The notes: generated by a model from the letters alone, not told the origin. Numbered from the stretch's first letter, positions 15,617-61,878 are shown. The stretch: DNA of 64,000 bases from Thamnaconus septentrionalis (GCA_009823395.1 CM020510.1:17154273-17218272), one strand, 5' to 3'. Made by a program: numbers and translations.

Positions 15617-16451
15617 AAGCAGGAAGACTTACAGGGAAGTGCGTGTGTGAGACCCATGGAGACCATAGCCCAGTTTGATTGTACGTCCTGCCACACCAGG
15701 GCTCACTCAGTCACCCGTACACAGACTGCGGGACGGACCCACTCGCAACCTTCGCTCCTCTGTCTCATTCTGATTTCCCGGAGCCGTTGTGTCTCACTTC
15801 CTGGAGTTTTCTTCTCTTTTTTAAAAAAAAATCCTTGTTTGTTTTCAATTCAAGGGCTAAATCATGTGTTTGTAATATGTTACTGTTTTTTTTTTTTTTT
15901 TTTTTGTTTGCTTTTGGTGTCCATCATACTCTCTAGGAATTAATCACTTATTAATAGCGTGTACATGCAGCAAACACATCAGATCCTATGGACGTGCTCT
16001 TCATGGTGACTGTTGTGCTCTCAACATCTTGTCAAAAAAAACCTCCATGGGTCTTTTTTTGTCTCTGCTGATATTGATGAAACTACTGAATCTCCTCCTG
16101 CTGTCGGCCCCGTTCCCTGTTTTCTCACCAGTGATGTCACAATAGAACATTAGCCAATGGGACTGGAGCTCCATCAAGCATGGAGATCCACTTTGAAAAG
16201 TTTCCCAGTGAGGAACGTTATACATAAAACTAATTCTAAATGGAGGTCAAACCTCTTGTCGGTAATGCTGAAGCTTCCCGGACGTCGGCACAGAGAGGAG
16301 GCTCCGGGCAGCGCTAGCTAGCGCAGGGTGGGGGGAAACAATCACCCACATCTGCAGCGGAGCACTCAGCGTTAATGCCCATCAACTAGAGCCTGCCATT
16401 TGAGATTCTGTCCTCTATCAGTTGGCTGTACCAAGCCCAGTAGGTAGAGGT

Positions 16452-16914
16452 ACAGAAGAGGATGAGGGCCACAAGAAGAGAAAACAATTAAGATAGAATT
16501 TTTTTCAAGTTTCCAATTCGAGAATAAAGTTGATGTCAAAAGACGAAATATTGTGAATAAAATGGAAATTTTCCAATTAATGTCAATTTGAAGTAAGTCA
16601 AAATGTCGAGAATAAAGTGGAAAGGCTCTGCGGGCAAGTCTAGTGGGGTGCTTCCGTTTTCGCCAGTTTCCTGATTACTGTTACTTTTAACTGTGGGTAA
16701 CGGTTAATCCACCATCCACTTTCTTCACAAAATTTCCACTTTATTTGTGTTGACTTTATTCATGAAATTCCTACTTTCTTCACGAAATTCCGTCTTTTTT
16801 AACGTCAACTTTATTCACGAAATTTCAACTTAAAACTCAAAATGAAAACTTAAATAAAAATCTCCTTCCTGTAATGTTTTTTTTTCTCTTCTTGTGGCCC
16901 TAATCCTCTTTTGT
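16452..16914. mobile_element. MITE with about 32-bp terminal inverted repeats and 8-bp target duplication
   Basis: The left end reads ACAGAAGAGGATGAGGGCCA and continues CAAGAAGAGAAAA. The right end read backwards is ACAAAAGAGGATTAGGGCCA and continues CAAGAAGAGAAAA. The two ends therefore differ at two positions over about 32 bases. Flanks are GTAGAGGT (16444-16451) and GTAGAGGA (16915-16922), 7 of 8 equal, which points to hAT-type transposition. Inside, inverted AAT-TCGAGAATAAAGT and ACTTTATTCACGAAATT words form subterminal repeats around a unique centre. No transposase frame is present. It sits in the probable 3' UTR of ttc9. Confidence 0.85.
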
Positions 16915-18558
16915 GTAGAGGAGCTGTGAGGACGTGCGGCGTATCGTGCGTGTCCGTGGCTAGCTCGTCAAAAGACGCAAAGCTAATTTGACGCGGCTAA
17001 CTCCATCGCTACAGTGAAAACGCTGCCAAAGGCTCACATCTGCAGAAGGTTTGGATCGATGACTTGTGAAAGCATGACCTGAATCCCCACCCCACGTCCC
17101 ATCCCATCCCCTCCCTCCAATCCAGTGTGCAAGCGTACCTTCCCGCATGTTGACGCGCGACTGCAGAGAGCTACGACAGACGTATGAAATTGGGGATTAT
17201 ATCTGCACTATTGCTCTCTGTCACGGCATGCTGCCACGCTGTTCGCTCATACCTCCATCCCGGTCCGTTCTGCCCTTAAAAAACAAACAAAAAACTAATA
17301 AATAAATAAAAAACAAAGCTGGTGACAGACCGTGATCACAGCTGTTGTTCATCTATCAAACAGATCTGTAATCAAAGAAGAAGAGAAGATGAAAGAGGAG
17401 GTGCGAGACATTTAACACAATTTACCTTCTCCTTCATCTTCTTCTTCGGTGAGGTAATTCCACTGCTGATTTTTTTTTAATTATTATTTTTTGTTTGATG
17501 TTTACATTTTGAGTAATTTCTTAGGGGTTTTTGGGGACCTGACTGTTGTCAGGAGGAGTCTGGAGAGACGCCGCCACACTTTGAGGGGACCGGCATGATT
17601 CAGAGAGGCTCCAGTGGAGGGAGAGGCAGCAGTGGCTCCAGCTCACTGACCTGAGAGATATCGAGCCGGGAGTCGACTCATTATCCGTCACCTTTAGGCA
17701 TCCATTTGCCCACCCAAAAAAAACTACAGTTTCCCCCAAAAAGGGTTCAGCCACAAGGTTGCTGAAACCTCCTGCGAGGATTTGCTTTCATCAGGTGCAC
17801 CTTGATTTGAATTCTTTAAAGCGTGCTTGCTTTTGAGCGACATGTCCTAATATCCAGTTGGTAGAGCATGAATACGAATATGCTATGATGAAGAGAAAGC
17901 TAGACATTTTGGGAAAATGTACTTTGGAAAATGTTTTGTTTTGTTTTCAGTGTAACAAATTTGCTGAAAATGTTAAGTTTTCCTGTTGGAAAATTCAGAT
18001 GTCCAATCAAAATATGAACTGAACTGAAATGTTTTCTTTATTTAGCATCAGCGCCATTCTAAATAAGAAGTGTGCGGTGTCCAGTCCAGACTGAAGTGCC
18101 AGGTTTCCAAAATGTGCATTCTGATTTTCTGAATTGGGTTAAATAGTGCAAAATTCCCATGTAATCAACCTCGGCAGCCTCAGACTCATAACCCTTCCCT
18201 TACTACTTCATGTGCCTCTCTTTTCCGCTCCTCCTCCTGTATCCCGGAGGACAGCGATGAACAAACAACAGTGTGGAAAAGCACCTGCGGGTTTGGTCTC
18301 CATGGCCGCCCGGGCCGACGCCACTCACCCACGGGCCCCTCAGGGATCGGTCTCCTCCTCTCGTGGCCGTCTCTCCGCGACTCCGTCTTGTTTTTGTCTC
18401 TCCGCGCTAAATCATCCCAGCTCCAAGTGCGCTGCAGCCGTCCTGGGATTAATAGCCGCGCACAGAACAGGCACATTTTCTGCCTGATGGGTTCGCTTGT
18501 GCAAAGAGAGGCCGCTGGGTCTCGACAGTAGCTGCGTAGCTCTGGAAACAACAAAAAG

Positions 18559-18583
18559 CACAACAACAACAACAACAACAACA
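18559..18583. repeat. (CAA)n microsatellite
   Basis: About eight CAA units read directly. Confidence 0.95.
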
Positions 18584-19308
18584 AAAAAGAGACAAGAAAA
18601 CTACTGGCTGTGTCGTTTTTTGCTCTTTTGCTTTCGATGTCATTTGAGGTCAATGTTTGTCAAAAAAAGAAATGTCAGAGTAGTTTTTGTGAAATATTAT
18701 GATACAGATGTACAAAAAAAATAAGAGAAATGAAAAGTTTTATGGTTGTGAAAAGCTTTACTTTACTGAATTACTTTATGAACGGAAAAGAAAAGCAAGA
18801 GAAAAAGAGAACTTTACTGTGGCTCCTGCGCGGAGCTGCTTTGTGACCGTCGTGTCTTGTATTTGTTGTTATTTCTGTTGGGGCCGGCTCGACGTCGAGG
18901 GCCCCGGAAACCGGTTCAGAGTGTGTGCAACCCCCCCCCGTCCGTGCCCCGGACCCGCCGCCATCCCCCGTCCGAATGACCCTCCCCGACTCGTCTGCTT
19001 CTGCACCGGGCAACCAGTAAGGGCGGGAGTGGAGGAGAACTCTGAGGAAGAGGAGTGCTGCTCCTCCTCCTCCTCCGTCCTCTTTGCTTCTGTGACGACG
19101 GAGTAAAAAAAGGCAGAAATGCACACGAGGCTGAGTACATCAAGGCTGTTTCTTTATTTCCTCTTTTTTTTTTTTTTTCTTCGTCTCACCTCGTTCCCAA
19201 AGGGGCCTTTTCTCAACTCGACATCCGGGCATCCCCGGCCTCCGTCGCTGGTTTCGCTGGACTGCTAGCCTAAAGGAATGCACTATTGATTGGTAACCGA
19301 AGCTCATG

Positions 19309-19314
19309 AATAAA
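19309..19314 (+). terminator. ttc9: Candidate ttc9 polyadenylation signal AATAAA
   Basis: AATAAA in the context CATGAATAAAGTTTGAAAAA, followed within about 90 bases by GT-rich sequence (CTCGTGTATGCGGCATGTGTGG). This is the usual layout of a vertebrate poly(A) site. It is the best candidate for the end of ttc9 but has not been tested against transcripts. Confidence 0.55.
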
Positions 19315-19613
19315 GTTTGAAAAAACGGAGTCGTCATCGATTTTATTTTTTCCTCGTTTCCCCGCCTCCTGTTTGACGGTTCTCGTGTATGCGGCATGTG
19401 TGGCGGTTGTAACATTTAATAGCAACTCTGGTGATGTAACTCCTAATTGTCCTATTAAATGTTAAAACCTGCTGGTCATATCCTTGTTTTACCTTTGTCA
19501 TTGGCCCAACCCCACTTAACAATCTTCCTGGACAGGTGAATTTCTCCACCATTTTTTTTTTTAAACCTTATTTAACGTTATTTAGTCTGTTTAAGTCTTT
19601 TTCTAGTCCAGAA

Positions 19614-19753
19614 CAGGCATGGGCAAACTACATATGAGGCCCATTGAGGTTTTAGTCTGGCCTGTGGAACATGAAGAAATTATATTAATAGTCAGTAAGT
19701 CATAAAATGTCTTTTTGACTGGCCCCACCAGTCAAAACGTTTGCCTACGCCTG
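19614..19753. mobile_element. 140-bp hAT-like MITE
   Basis: Ends CAGGCATGGGCAAACT and, reversed, CAGGCGTAGGCAAACG form a 16-bp terminal inverted repeat with three mismatches. The flanks GTCCAGAA and GTCTAGTG share only 5 of 8 bases, so the target duplication is weak. The interior has GAGGCCCATTGAG and CTGGCCCCACCAGTC words familiar from this fish family. Confidence 0.6.
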
Positions 19754-19919
19754 GTCTAGTGCCTAATTTTGCCTCTCTGGAAGGTCATTTGTTTTGTTTG
19801 TTTCCCCTCGTGTTTGTACATTGGAGACACTCTAGATCCTGTTAAATGCCATAATACGTCCTGCAGCTGTGTCCATCCATTATCTTTGTCCTGTGGCACA
19901 TTTGTCTGTCTGTTTTCAG

Positions 19920-20249
19920 CAGGGGTCACCAACGTGATGCCCGTGGGCACCAGGTAGCCCTCAAGGCCCACACGAGTACCTTCAATGCTGTTCTAAAAAT
20001 AGCACAACTCCTTGAGCTGCTTCTAAAATTCAATTTTATCCAATCTTGTGAAGTCATTGTTGATAATTATTGAGAACTCGTAAACGTGAGCGTTGTTTTC
20101 ACATTGATCAGTGTCATTAGAACTAATATATGACTAAATGCTAACTGGGAAATTGTGTTATTTCATGAGAGTGTTGCAAGCGGGTTTCCCTTCACTTAAC
20201 TCAGTACCCATGAGGTAGCTCTCAGGTGCAAAAAGGTTGGTGACACCTG
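19920..20249. mobile_element. hAT (Charlie-like) non-autonomous element
   Basis: The left end is CAGGGGTCACCAAC and the right end read backwards is CCAGGTGTCACCAACC, a 14-bp inverted repeat with one mismatch. The flanks GTTTTCAG (19912-19919) and GTTTAGAG (20250-20257) agree at 6 of 8 bases. The interior has GTAGCCCTC and GTAGCTCTCAGGTGCAAAAA words typical of vertebrate hAT-Charlie MITEs. No transposase frame. Confidence 0.7.
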
Positions 20250-21085
20250 GTTTAGAGACACCTGTGACATCTTTGAAGAATATCTGTTGGGCCTTTCTGA
20301 CATGACATCTCTCAGAATAACGACCACATGAGTAACTCAGGTGTTCATAACGGCTTCTGAGACCTGCCCATGGCTGCTCTCTAATTGTAAAGCATCGGTT
20401 TGAGCAGGATTGAAGGGTTTTTGTTTTATATTCGTTTAAGGATGAAAAATAAAGATGGTATAATATAAGCTTGAAATTCCTCTTCCCGAGATTTGAGCTT
20501 CACATATTTAAAGCTGGTTTCTTATAGGTATAATACAAACCCCCATTCTGACTCAGCCTCGGAGAGACAGAGGACTTTGCGAAATGTGAAAACAAGACCA
20601 TTTGATCTGACCTCAGCAACCCCTGTCTGCCTGTCCTCTTTCATTTTCTCGCTAGACAAGCGGCACCGGCTACGGTGGTTTTCTTAAACTGGAAATAGCT
20701 CCCTGACTCAGAGAAAAAAACAAACAAACAGACAGGTGAAAAATTGCCGTGGAAACCAAGGAAGCGGAGCCTTGGAGGACGGTAAACATGTGGCAGACTG
20801 AAACGCTGTTGTTACGGCTGATGGAAGCGGCAGCGGAAAGAACAGCTTGTGAGCGAGCTGTAAAAACCTTTCGTCTGGCTCTCTTTAACACCTCTTTCTT
20901 TCTCTATCTATCTCTCCTGGGCCGTCATCTACCCCCCCATCCCCTCCCCAAATCTTTTTTTTTTCCTCTCTTTTTGCCGTTGCTTTTAATAGCATCACTA
21001 TGAAGTGAAGAGGGGTTGCTAAGTAACTGGCTGGCGTCTGCGCCGGTGTTTGATTGGCGGTCACACTGGCAGACACAACAGTGGG

Positions 21086-21091
21086 GTGTGC

Positions 21092-21127
<36 letters not shown>
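21086..21127. repeat. (GT)n microsatellite
   Basis: About twenty GT units, with an initial GCGC step. Confidence 0.97.
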
Positions 21128-21128
<1 letters not shown>

Positions 21129-21680
21129 CAAGAAAACAAAGGAGTGAAATGAAGCGTTTGTTCCACATTTGATCTTGAGCCTGAAGTTCAAGATCCTGAA
21201 AAGCTCTTCCGTCTTCCGGCCGTCCTGCTTCCCGCAGCCAGTCGACACAGCCACCGCAGGAATTCATCACTTGGAGGAAGAAAAGCAGCAGACCCCGAAA
21301 CTGACATGACATCATAGGCCGCAGTGTTGACACCTAGAGGCGTCGTTGAGCTACTGCAGTTGCCTTTGTCTGTGGCCACATGTTGTTTGTTCCGACCTTT
21401 AAAACGCACGAACACGTCGTCGTGCTTTAAAGGGGATTATTCATATAATAGTGAGGACACGATTGACTTGACTTCCACATGGGGACGATTCTAGACACAT
21501 TCAAACTCCACGCTGCCAAACTTGACGTGCTCGGCAAGTGAAAATAATGGCCACACAACAAATATTGAGGCGTGAAAGATCATCGCTTTAACGTCCAATG
21601 TTCCATTTCCTGATAAATGTAGTGCAGGGTGTGTTGCCACCTCATGAATCAATATCAAAAGACTGGCAAGAGGACAAACA

Positions 21681-22080
21681 TGTCAGGATTTTGCCTTGAA
21701 CTGCCAATTGTCTCCCCCTACCTGTCAAAATGGACGGTCGCATGGAAAGGTGTTTTTTTAAAAAATCTCCTTGCCATGTGACAGGAGCCACACCCATGTC
21801 CTGGTTTGGGCAACTCCCTGCCCTTTTACCGGCTCACCTGTCTCTCATTGTGCCAATCAGTGAGACTATTTAAGCCAAACTCTTCCCCTTTAGTTTGATT
21901 GTCAGAACATGCGCTGTACTGTATACTGCACCACTGCGCCCTGGAGGAAGCCTTTGAATAAAACATTTCTTTTGGAGAGGCATTTCAGACATCATTTGTC
22001 AAGTTTTGATCTCGGCCTGTTTGGAGCTCCTGCCACTGACTGTGAGTCTGTCTTGTCTGCCTGCTCTTTCTTTTGTCAGA
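21681..22080 (+). repeat. LTR-like or promoter-like block, unproven
   Basis: The block starts TGTCAGGATTTTGCC and contains a TATA-like ACTATTTAAGCC (about 21865). About 90 bp downstream is an AATAAAAC (about 21957), followed by T/G-rich sequence. A promoter followed closely by a poly(A) signal is the order inside a retroviral-type LTR. I cannot place the right end or find a 5-bp target duplication, and no gag or pol sequence is nearby, so a solo LTR is only a possibility. Confidence 0.25.
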
Positions 22081-22779
22081 TGGACTTTTAAGTAAATAAT
22101 TTCCTCGACTCTTCATTCTCGTTTCACTTTTCAGTTTCTGATTCCTGGTAAAACTGATGTTTTGTTTGTACTTTAAAAACAAGTTACTTATGAGGCACTG
22201 TTTCGCTATCCTGGCAGTGCCCTTTATGACATCACAAAGGGCAGTGATGGATCAGTGGGTTTTAGAGTAAAGGAAGGACTTTTCTGAGGAGGATACACAA
22301 ATATTGGAATGCAATGGAGATAATTATATTACACCTGAATTTAGTGATGCCCAAATTACATAATAAGAGTAATAAGAGTATTGAGCAAGATGACCAATTT
22401 CAAATGTCAGATGCACCCTTGCATACTTCATTAATGCAAACACTCAAAGATGTGTTAAATTGTGTTCATTTAAAAACTAATTATTAAAATGTTCGACATT
22501 AGGGATTCTTCATTTTGACACAAAATATCTTAATGTAGTGAGTGATCAGTCGCTGTTGCAGTTAATGGCAGAAAAGGATGACCCGAAGATCTTTTGCTGT
22601 TTTATTCGTCTGTCATTCATCACATTTCACAATATGTCCTCAGGGACCTCCAAAAGTGTCACAGGATGAGACTGGAGACGACATGAATGATTCAGTAGGC
22701 AGAATCCAGGGTGTTCCTTGGGGATGGGGGGGTTCTTTTACTGTTATAATAACAAATATATACAGATATCGCGGGAAGA

Positions 22780-24359
22780 GCATTGTAACAATAATAACTA
22801 AGTCTTTCCAGTAATAACAATAAATTTAATAAATACTCAATGTTCTTAACCACACGGGGGAGAATGAGATTGGGCTCACTCCGCAGTGGGTTTATGTATC
22901 ATCGCATACAAAGAACAACACGCACGCACACATATTTCCACAAAGACACATTCGCTCGTTCAAAATGTAAAGACACTTGCACAGTCAAGTAAAGAACATC
23001 TGTCGGCCAAGAGGAAACGTCCACTGTGCAAAAAAAAACAAACAAACAAACAAAAAAATCCACAGGTAAAAGTTGAATCTTGAGCCACGACTCGGCTGTT
23101 CGCTAATGTCCAGTACAAACGGCTCAGAGGAGAATAGGACACCTCCAAAACATTGTTCCCTCAGTCTGTGTCCGTACGAGTGGCGGGAACGAGGATTCCA
23201 CGCCGAGTGCTACTGGTTGAGAGTGAGAAGACGTCGGGAGACGGCCAACGTGTCTTTTGAAAACGATGCTTTGGAAATAACGCTGCACGCGGCACAGCCG
23301 ACTGACCGCTCATCCACACAAAGGAAAAAAAACAAACAAAAAAAAACCTGCGACGCAGTGAAAAAAGCACCAGCACACTGAAAAATGAACTTTGATCTTC
23401 CACGCATGCACGGTAATTCCTACACGTCCACATGGACAGAAACGCACCTGGTCTGCCCAAAGCAGTGCAAAAAAAAACAGGTCGCAGGAAAGGGATGCAC
23501 TGAGAAAATAAACTCTTTTTTTGGGGCGATTGGGAGGGCTGCTGTCATTTTGGGTTGTTTTTATGCTGTACAAGGCAAAGGAGTAACCATTCTGCTACCA
23601 CAACGACAAAAGGCTTTTTCCTGAAGGGCCGTCTTGAAGGGACGGGGTGGAGAGGATCGGCGTGCAGGCAGATGACATGTTTGTGAGGGTGAAGGCAGAG
23701 CTGACGCTGAAGGTGTTGCGAGAGCGATGTCATGCAAAATAAAAGAAAAAAACTCACAAAGACAACAAAGACACATTTCTTTCATCCAGGAAATGTCTAA
23801 ATGCCAAGGTGGAATGTGAGTGAACTTTATTTTTTGTTTGTTTGTTTGAGGAGTCTTTGGAGAGAGATGAAAGCGGCAAGCGAGGAGCAACACCGAGAAG
23901 GCGAAAGCAAAGGCAGAGGAATAAAAAAAACGAAAACAGGCCGCAGACTTACAAAGTGGCTTTAAGTTCTCCGATGGCTTTCGAAGGTCATGAGTCTGGA
24001 ATGAATTTCTACCGCTAAGAAGCAGGTGGAGATGGCTTCTGAAGAGTTGGGGTGGGGGGAGTAGGTGGGCAAGCACATTACAAGGCTTTTAAAAGGCCTC
24101 AAGGACCCTCGACAGCACTACCAGGGAAAGGATTCACACCTTATCGGGATACGGAAAAAAAGGACACAGAAGATGAAGGAATGGCTTCTAGTAAGTGCCT
24201 CCAACATGACATCATGTTGTCGGCAAACTTTCAGAGAGTGCACTTTGCTCGGCTCAGACATTAAGCATACGCTCTTCATCCGCGTCCCCCGAAACGGGCA
24301 ATAATAACAATAATAATAAATTTTAAAAAAAGCACAAACGTCCACTCGCTGCAACACCT
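22780..24359 (-). other. map3k9: Probable map3k9 3' UTR
   Basis: This follows the map3k9 stop (24360-24362) on the minus strand. Candidate poly(A) signals read on that strand are AATAAA at 23832-23827 in the context AAAATAAAGTTCAC, and ATTAAA near 22830-22825. The first would give a 3' UTR of about 0.5 kb and the second about 1.5 kb. The sequence has A/T runs and no coding potential. Which signal is used cannot be told from sequence. Confidence 0.45.
23827..23832 (-). terminator. map3k9: Candidate map3k9 polyadenylation signal
   Basis: AATAAA on the minus strand, 528 bases after the map3k9 stop codon. Confidence 0.4.
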
Positions 24360-58030
<33,671 letters not shown>

Positions 58031-58032
58031 GC

Positions 58033-58198
58033 TGCGCATGCGCATTGAGTGTGCGGGCGCAGCTTCGCCGTGGTTTCGGTTGATTCTTGGGAACGTCTTG
58101 CTCGTTGAATAGAGCAGCCGACCGCCAGCCGACGCACAGTGTAAAGAGAACTATTTTAACGGAATACGAGCCGGGTTTTAACACCGGAACATTATCAG
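58033..58198 (+). promoter_or_regulatory. Candidate promoter and non-coding first exon of a + strand gene
   Basis: A perfect 12-bp palindrome TGCGCATGCGCA (58033-58044) matches the NRF1 consensus core, and a further TGCGCATGC lies at 58545. The block that follows has many CpG dinucleotides and ends in ATTATCAG followed by GTAAGC (donor GT at 58199-58200). This is the layout of a TATA-less CpG promoter with a short untranslated first exon. In human the gene beyond MAP3K9 is PCNX1 on the opposite strand, which would fit orientation. Its first coding exon is not visible here, so no name is given. Confidence 0.45.
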
Positions 58199-61100
58199 GT
58201 AAGCAGCGTCTTCTTTTTCTTCTGTGTGAGCAGTTTCAGCCAAAGAGTGCGGCTTTACTCGAAAGCGCCGAAAAGTGACGAGTGAAGTAAACGTTAGCGA
58301 GGCAAGGCAAACACCGAGAGGCTGCCGAGCCGAACAACTTCACTCAATGCAGGGAGCAGTGCCCTTACTACGGGGCAGTGTGCCGTCCGAGGACCGCCTC
58401 AAACCGTCTAGAGCGGCTCGGTGCAACGCTGGAAGCTTCCGTCATTCAACCAAGTTAACGTAAACCACGAACGACTCCGCTATTCTAAAAAAAATCCTCA
58501 GCCGAAAAAAAAATCTATAACCTTCTTGATCATTATCGCCTCACTGCGCATGCCCACTATGATATACAGACTTCGGATTTGTAGTTTTTTCGTACCTGAG
58601 TTAATCGTACTTGAGAGGGCTGAGGCAAACCGGCAAGACTACAAGTTCCAGACAATGGGGGCTTTGTTTGGGGGGTGCTGCTAGCCAGCCACTTAGCCAG
58701 AACGAGCTTTGAATTTGGAATAGTTGTGTTGCAAATCGGAAGTTGCTGCGCGCGGGGCTGCGTTTAAAGAATGAGCTGCGTGGGGAATGTTTTTGCCGTT
58801 CGGCGGAACGCCAGGGGTTTTTTCTTCCCATACCGAGCGTGTCGTTTGGTTTCGGCAGTGCAACACGTTTGTGATGTAAAAACAAAAACAAAAACGGACG
58901 TGCTTGTAAATAGAAGCCAGTTGTGTACCCGGCTGTCAACATTTCTCGGGTTGCGGAGGATTTAGGTTGCACGGCAGGGATGTGGTACATTGCAGGCTCG
59001 TGTGTTTTTGACCAGTCGAGTGTGTAGTAGTGGAGCGAGCGTGGAGGGGATCATGCATCTGCGTGCAGTTTCCTCGCTTTCATCGAGGTATCCCCCGTGT
59101 TGCTGCTGTATTCCCCAGCCCTCAGGAAATGACACGTTGCGTACCAGGATGATGGATCTGTCGTGCAAGGGCAGCAGAGCGTGGAGGGCACACATTCTGA
59201 GCATCATTTACTCTGCTTTTCTCCCACCTGGAGCTGAGAGAGTAGAAATTATTTCCCCCGGAAAACCAGTCCGAAAAGGACGTTTTGCTTAATTGCCTGC
59301 AACTGCGGTGTTTTACGGTGCACCTGTTTTGTTTTTTGCTTTTGTTGTGCAGTGAAAAAGAACTGATTTCTCATTTAAGATTTTGAGTGCGTAAACACGC
59401 TCATTAGTTTTCGCATGTAATGATTATCTAAATTTAATGAAATAATGGCACAGCCATGTCAGTAATCATGCATTTTCTTCTGTTTCGTCACATTTAGAAC
59501 ATCCATGTGACAATCATGCATTGGATGTTTTCACATAATAATAAAATGTCCTGCTCATTCTGCTACCATGTCTCAAATTTAAACTTGGATCCATGTGCCT
59601 CATCAATGCCACTTTATTTGTCATTAAATGACGTTTTATTTCCCAGAAACACTCACTACATGCATTCTACTTATAAGATCCTATTTGTCTGACAAGGCTA
59701 CATCGCATTTCATATAAGAAAACTCTGTAGTTAATGTAATTCACTGTGATTTATTACACCGCTGGATTCAGATGCAGGTCCCTGCAAGCTGATTTGAATT
59801 GATTTCTTAGAAACAATGGGAGCTAGTGCTTGTGGAAAGATGACCGAAGAAGATTGTTGTTTAGACTGTGAAAGATGCCTCAGAGCAGTCAGAAACTTGA
59901 AGAGCAAGAATCGCTATCAATGGTTTCGGTGACGGTTCCTTTGCCACAATCACTTAATTGTTATTATGTCAAATGTTTTATTTATTCATTGATGCCCATT
60001 TGACATTATTTGCCTCTTGGCTAATTTGATAACCTCGGAGCAGCATTTGCGGAGTACGACGACAAGATTAAAGTTGCCTTCTTCCTTCCATAGAGCTGCT
60101 CGTGTTCTCCTCCGCTCATTCTTTTAGCTGTTGCTAACAGCTGTCAGGGAAGAGGATCCTTCCTTCAAAGAAACCTGAGTAATTCCCCCTGTGCTCAGTC
60201 GTGATCTTCGCAGGAGTGACTCATCTCATTTAAATTTCCCCCTTCCTGCATTTGCAAAAAAGAACTAGAAACGGGTTTGTTGTCTTCGCAATTTGTTTCC
60301 AATAGTAATTGCTTTTCTTTTTTTTTTCAAATTAGAATTTTGTTGTCTCAGAATACCTTTCTTTGCTTTGACAGCCCTTCTGCTTGTAACTTTGGAACGC
60401 CAAGCTTTCTCGACAACCCACAAAGGAGTCGTAGTTCAATAAAGGTCAAAAGATAATGAACAACCCAGTGTTCCCATAGTTGTCAGAAAAGGACATGTCA
60501 CAGGAGGATCATTCTGTACTTACCTCGGGCCACCTTCTGCCATCTGGGTGAACGGTTGAGGCTTAAGCCTGTGTGTGGGTGTTTTGACTTGACTGATCAC
60601 GCAACCGTAAACTTGAGTTATACATCAAGGTTCATACATTAATTTACTGTCAAAGCGTATGTGGAACCACCCTTGCTATGTTTCCTGCTGCCTCATGCCG
60701 TCAGTTTATATTGCTTTTAATCCGACAGTGTGACGTGGACGGCTCCGGTCAATATCTAATCTGACTGCGTCGTCACGCACACCTGGCACCACAGCCTCCT
60801 CCCCCGTAAAGCGGGCGTAGAAACAGTATTTGTTAGGCTGCGTTCATGTGTGCAACTTTGGTAGGCAACGGACAAAATGCAAAAGCATTGTGATCAACTT
60901 GTAACTAGCTAACAGATGTAGTCACTCCTAATGTGTTGGGCATATGTCTGGGGTTAGCAGAACAAATTACATTTGACTGACAACTCAAGACTCTTTAACC
61001 CATTCAGTTTGAGTGTGCAATCAGCAGACCTGCGTCAAATGCTTATTATTATTTAGAGTGCATTTTTCAGATGAAACTGCATTAAATCAACTGCAGCCTT

Positions 61101-61833
61101 GCCCCGGTCCACTGTATTTGAAGAGCATGTGTCCCTTGAGGGTCTCATCCATAAATCACCGTCCATGGCAGAGTCAGCACCCTCTGAGATTTACGGTAAA
61201 GAGGAGCACACCGTGTTTCTCCAAATGAGTCTTTGCTTTATGACCTACTGCACGGCCATAAAACATTTCCTAGCGGGCCAGTCGGCCTATCAAACCCTCC
61301 TCCCGTGTATCCCATCCGACTCCTTCAAGGTGTTGTTTACCAATCTATCGTCTCTCACAAGTGCAGAAATGAGAAAACCACTCACTGCCCTTTAAGGAGG
61401 AGCAATATTACTTTACATGGGTTCGGGTCCTCCTAGGACTGGGTTTGAATAAAACGCAGTCAATCTTTAGGATATATCCTTCTTTTAGGTTTGACTCTCC
61501 TCTGTGCCGGGCATGTTTGACCAGGGTAAATATAGCCTGTTGGTTTTAACTGGAGGATAAACACAGATGTTGTGGAGGCCTTCCTTTGCCACATGTTGGC
61601 CTGTTTCCTCCCCTGGTCAGTGCTGGTAGCAAGAGGGAGAGAGCGAGAGGGAGTGCAGCGTCTTCCTACCATGAAACGTCCTGGAGAGGAAGTTTTTTTT
61701 TTATGTTTGTACTTTATATATATTTTATGTTACATTAAAAAAAGTTTTAAAACAAAAAACAACATTTCAGTTTTTAAGACAAGACTTTACGACACACAGA
61801 CATATTAAAAATAAATAAATAACAACAATAATG

Positions 61834-61878
<45 letters not shown>

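Larger units (their letters stand above)
14976..19330 (+). other. ttc9: Probable ttc9 3' UTR
   Basis: No coding exon is recognisable between the ttc9 stop and the AATAAA at 19309. Human TTC9 has a long 3' UTR of several kilobases, so about 4.3 kb is plausible here, though an earlier end cannot be excluded. Contents include a poly(T) run (15418-15443), a GT microsatellite (15574-15616), a second poly(T) near 15885-15905, a 463-bp MITE (16452-16914) and a CAA microsatellite (18559-18583). The A+T-rich block at 18600-18820 looks like ordinary vertebrate UTR sequence. If transcribed, the UTR would contain the MITE. Confidence 0.5.
19331..22779. other. Intergenic region between convergent ttc9 and map3k9
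   Basis: No coding exon is recognisable. The segment holds two small hAT elements (19614-19753 and 19920-20249), a GT microsatellite (21086-21127) and an LTR-like block at about 21681-22080. The remainder is AT-rich sequence in which I see nothing. Confidence 0.6.

Noticed and set aside
58275..59292. Several open frames in the CpG block after the 58199 donor
   Set aside because: Short frames typical of GC-rich non-coding DNA; none matches pcnx1 or another known protein.
60520..60540. U1 snRNA-like GTACTTACCT
   Set aside because: Only about ten bases agree and no U1 stem or promoter elements follow; noted instead as a donor on the other strand.
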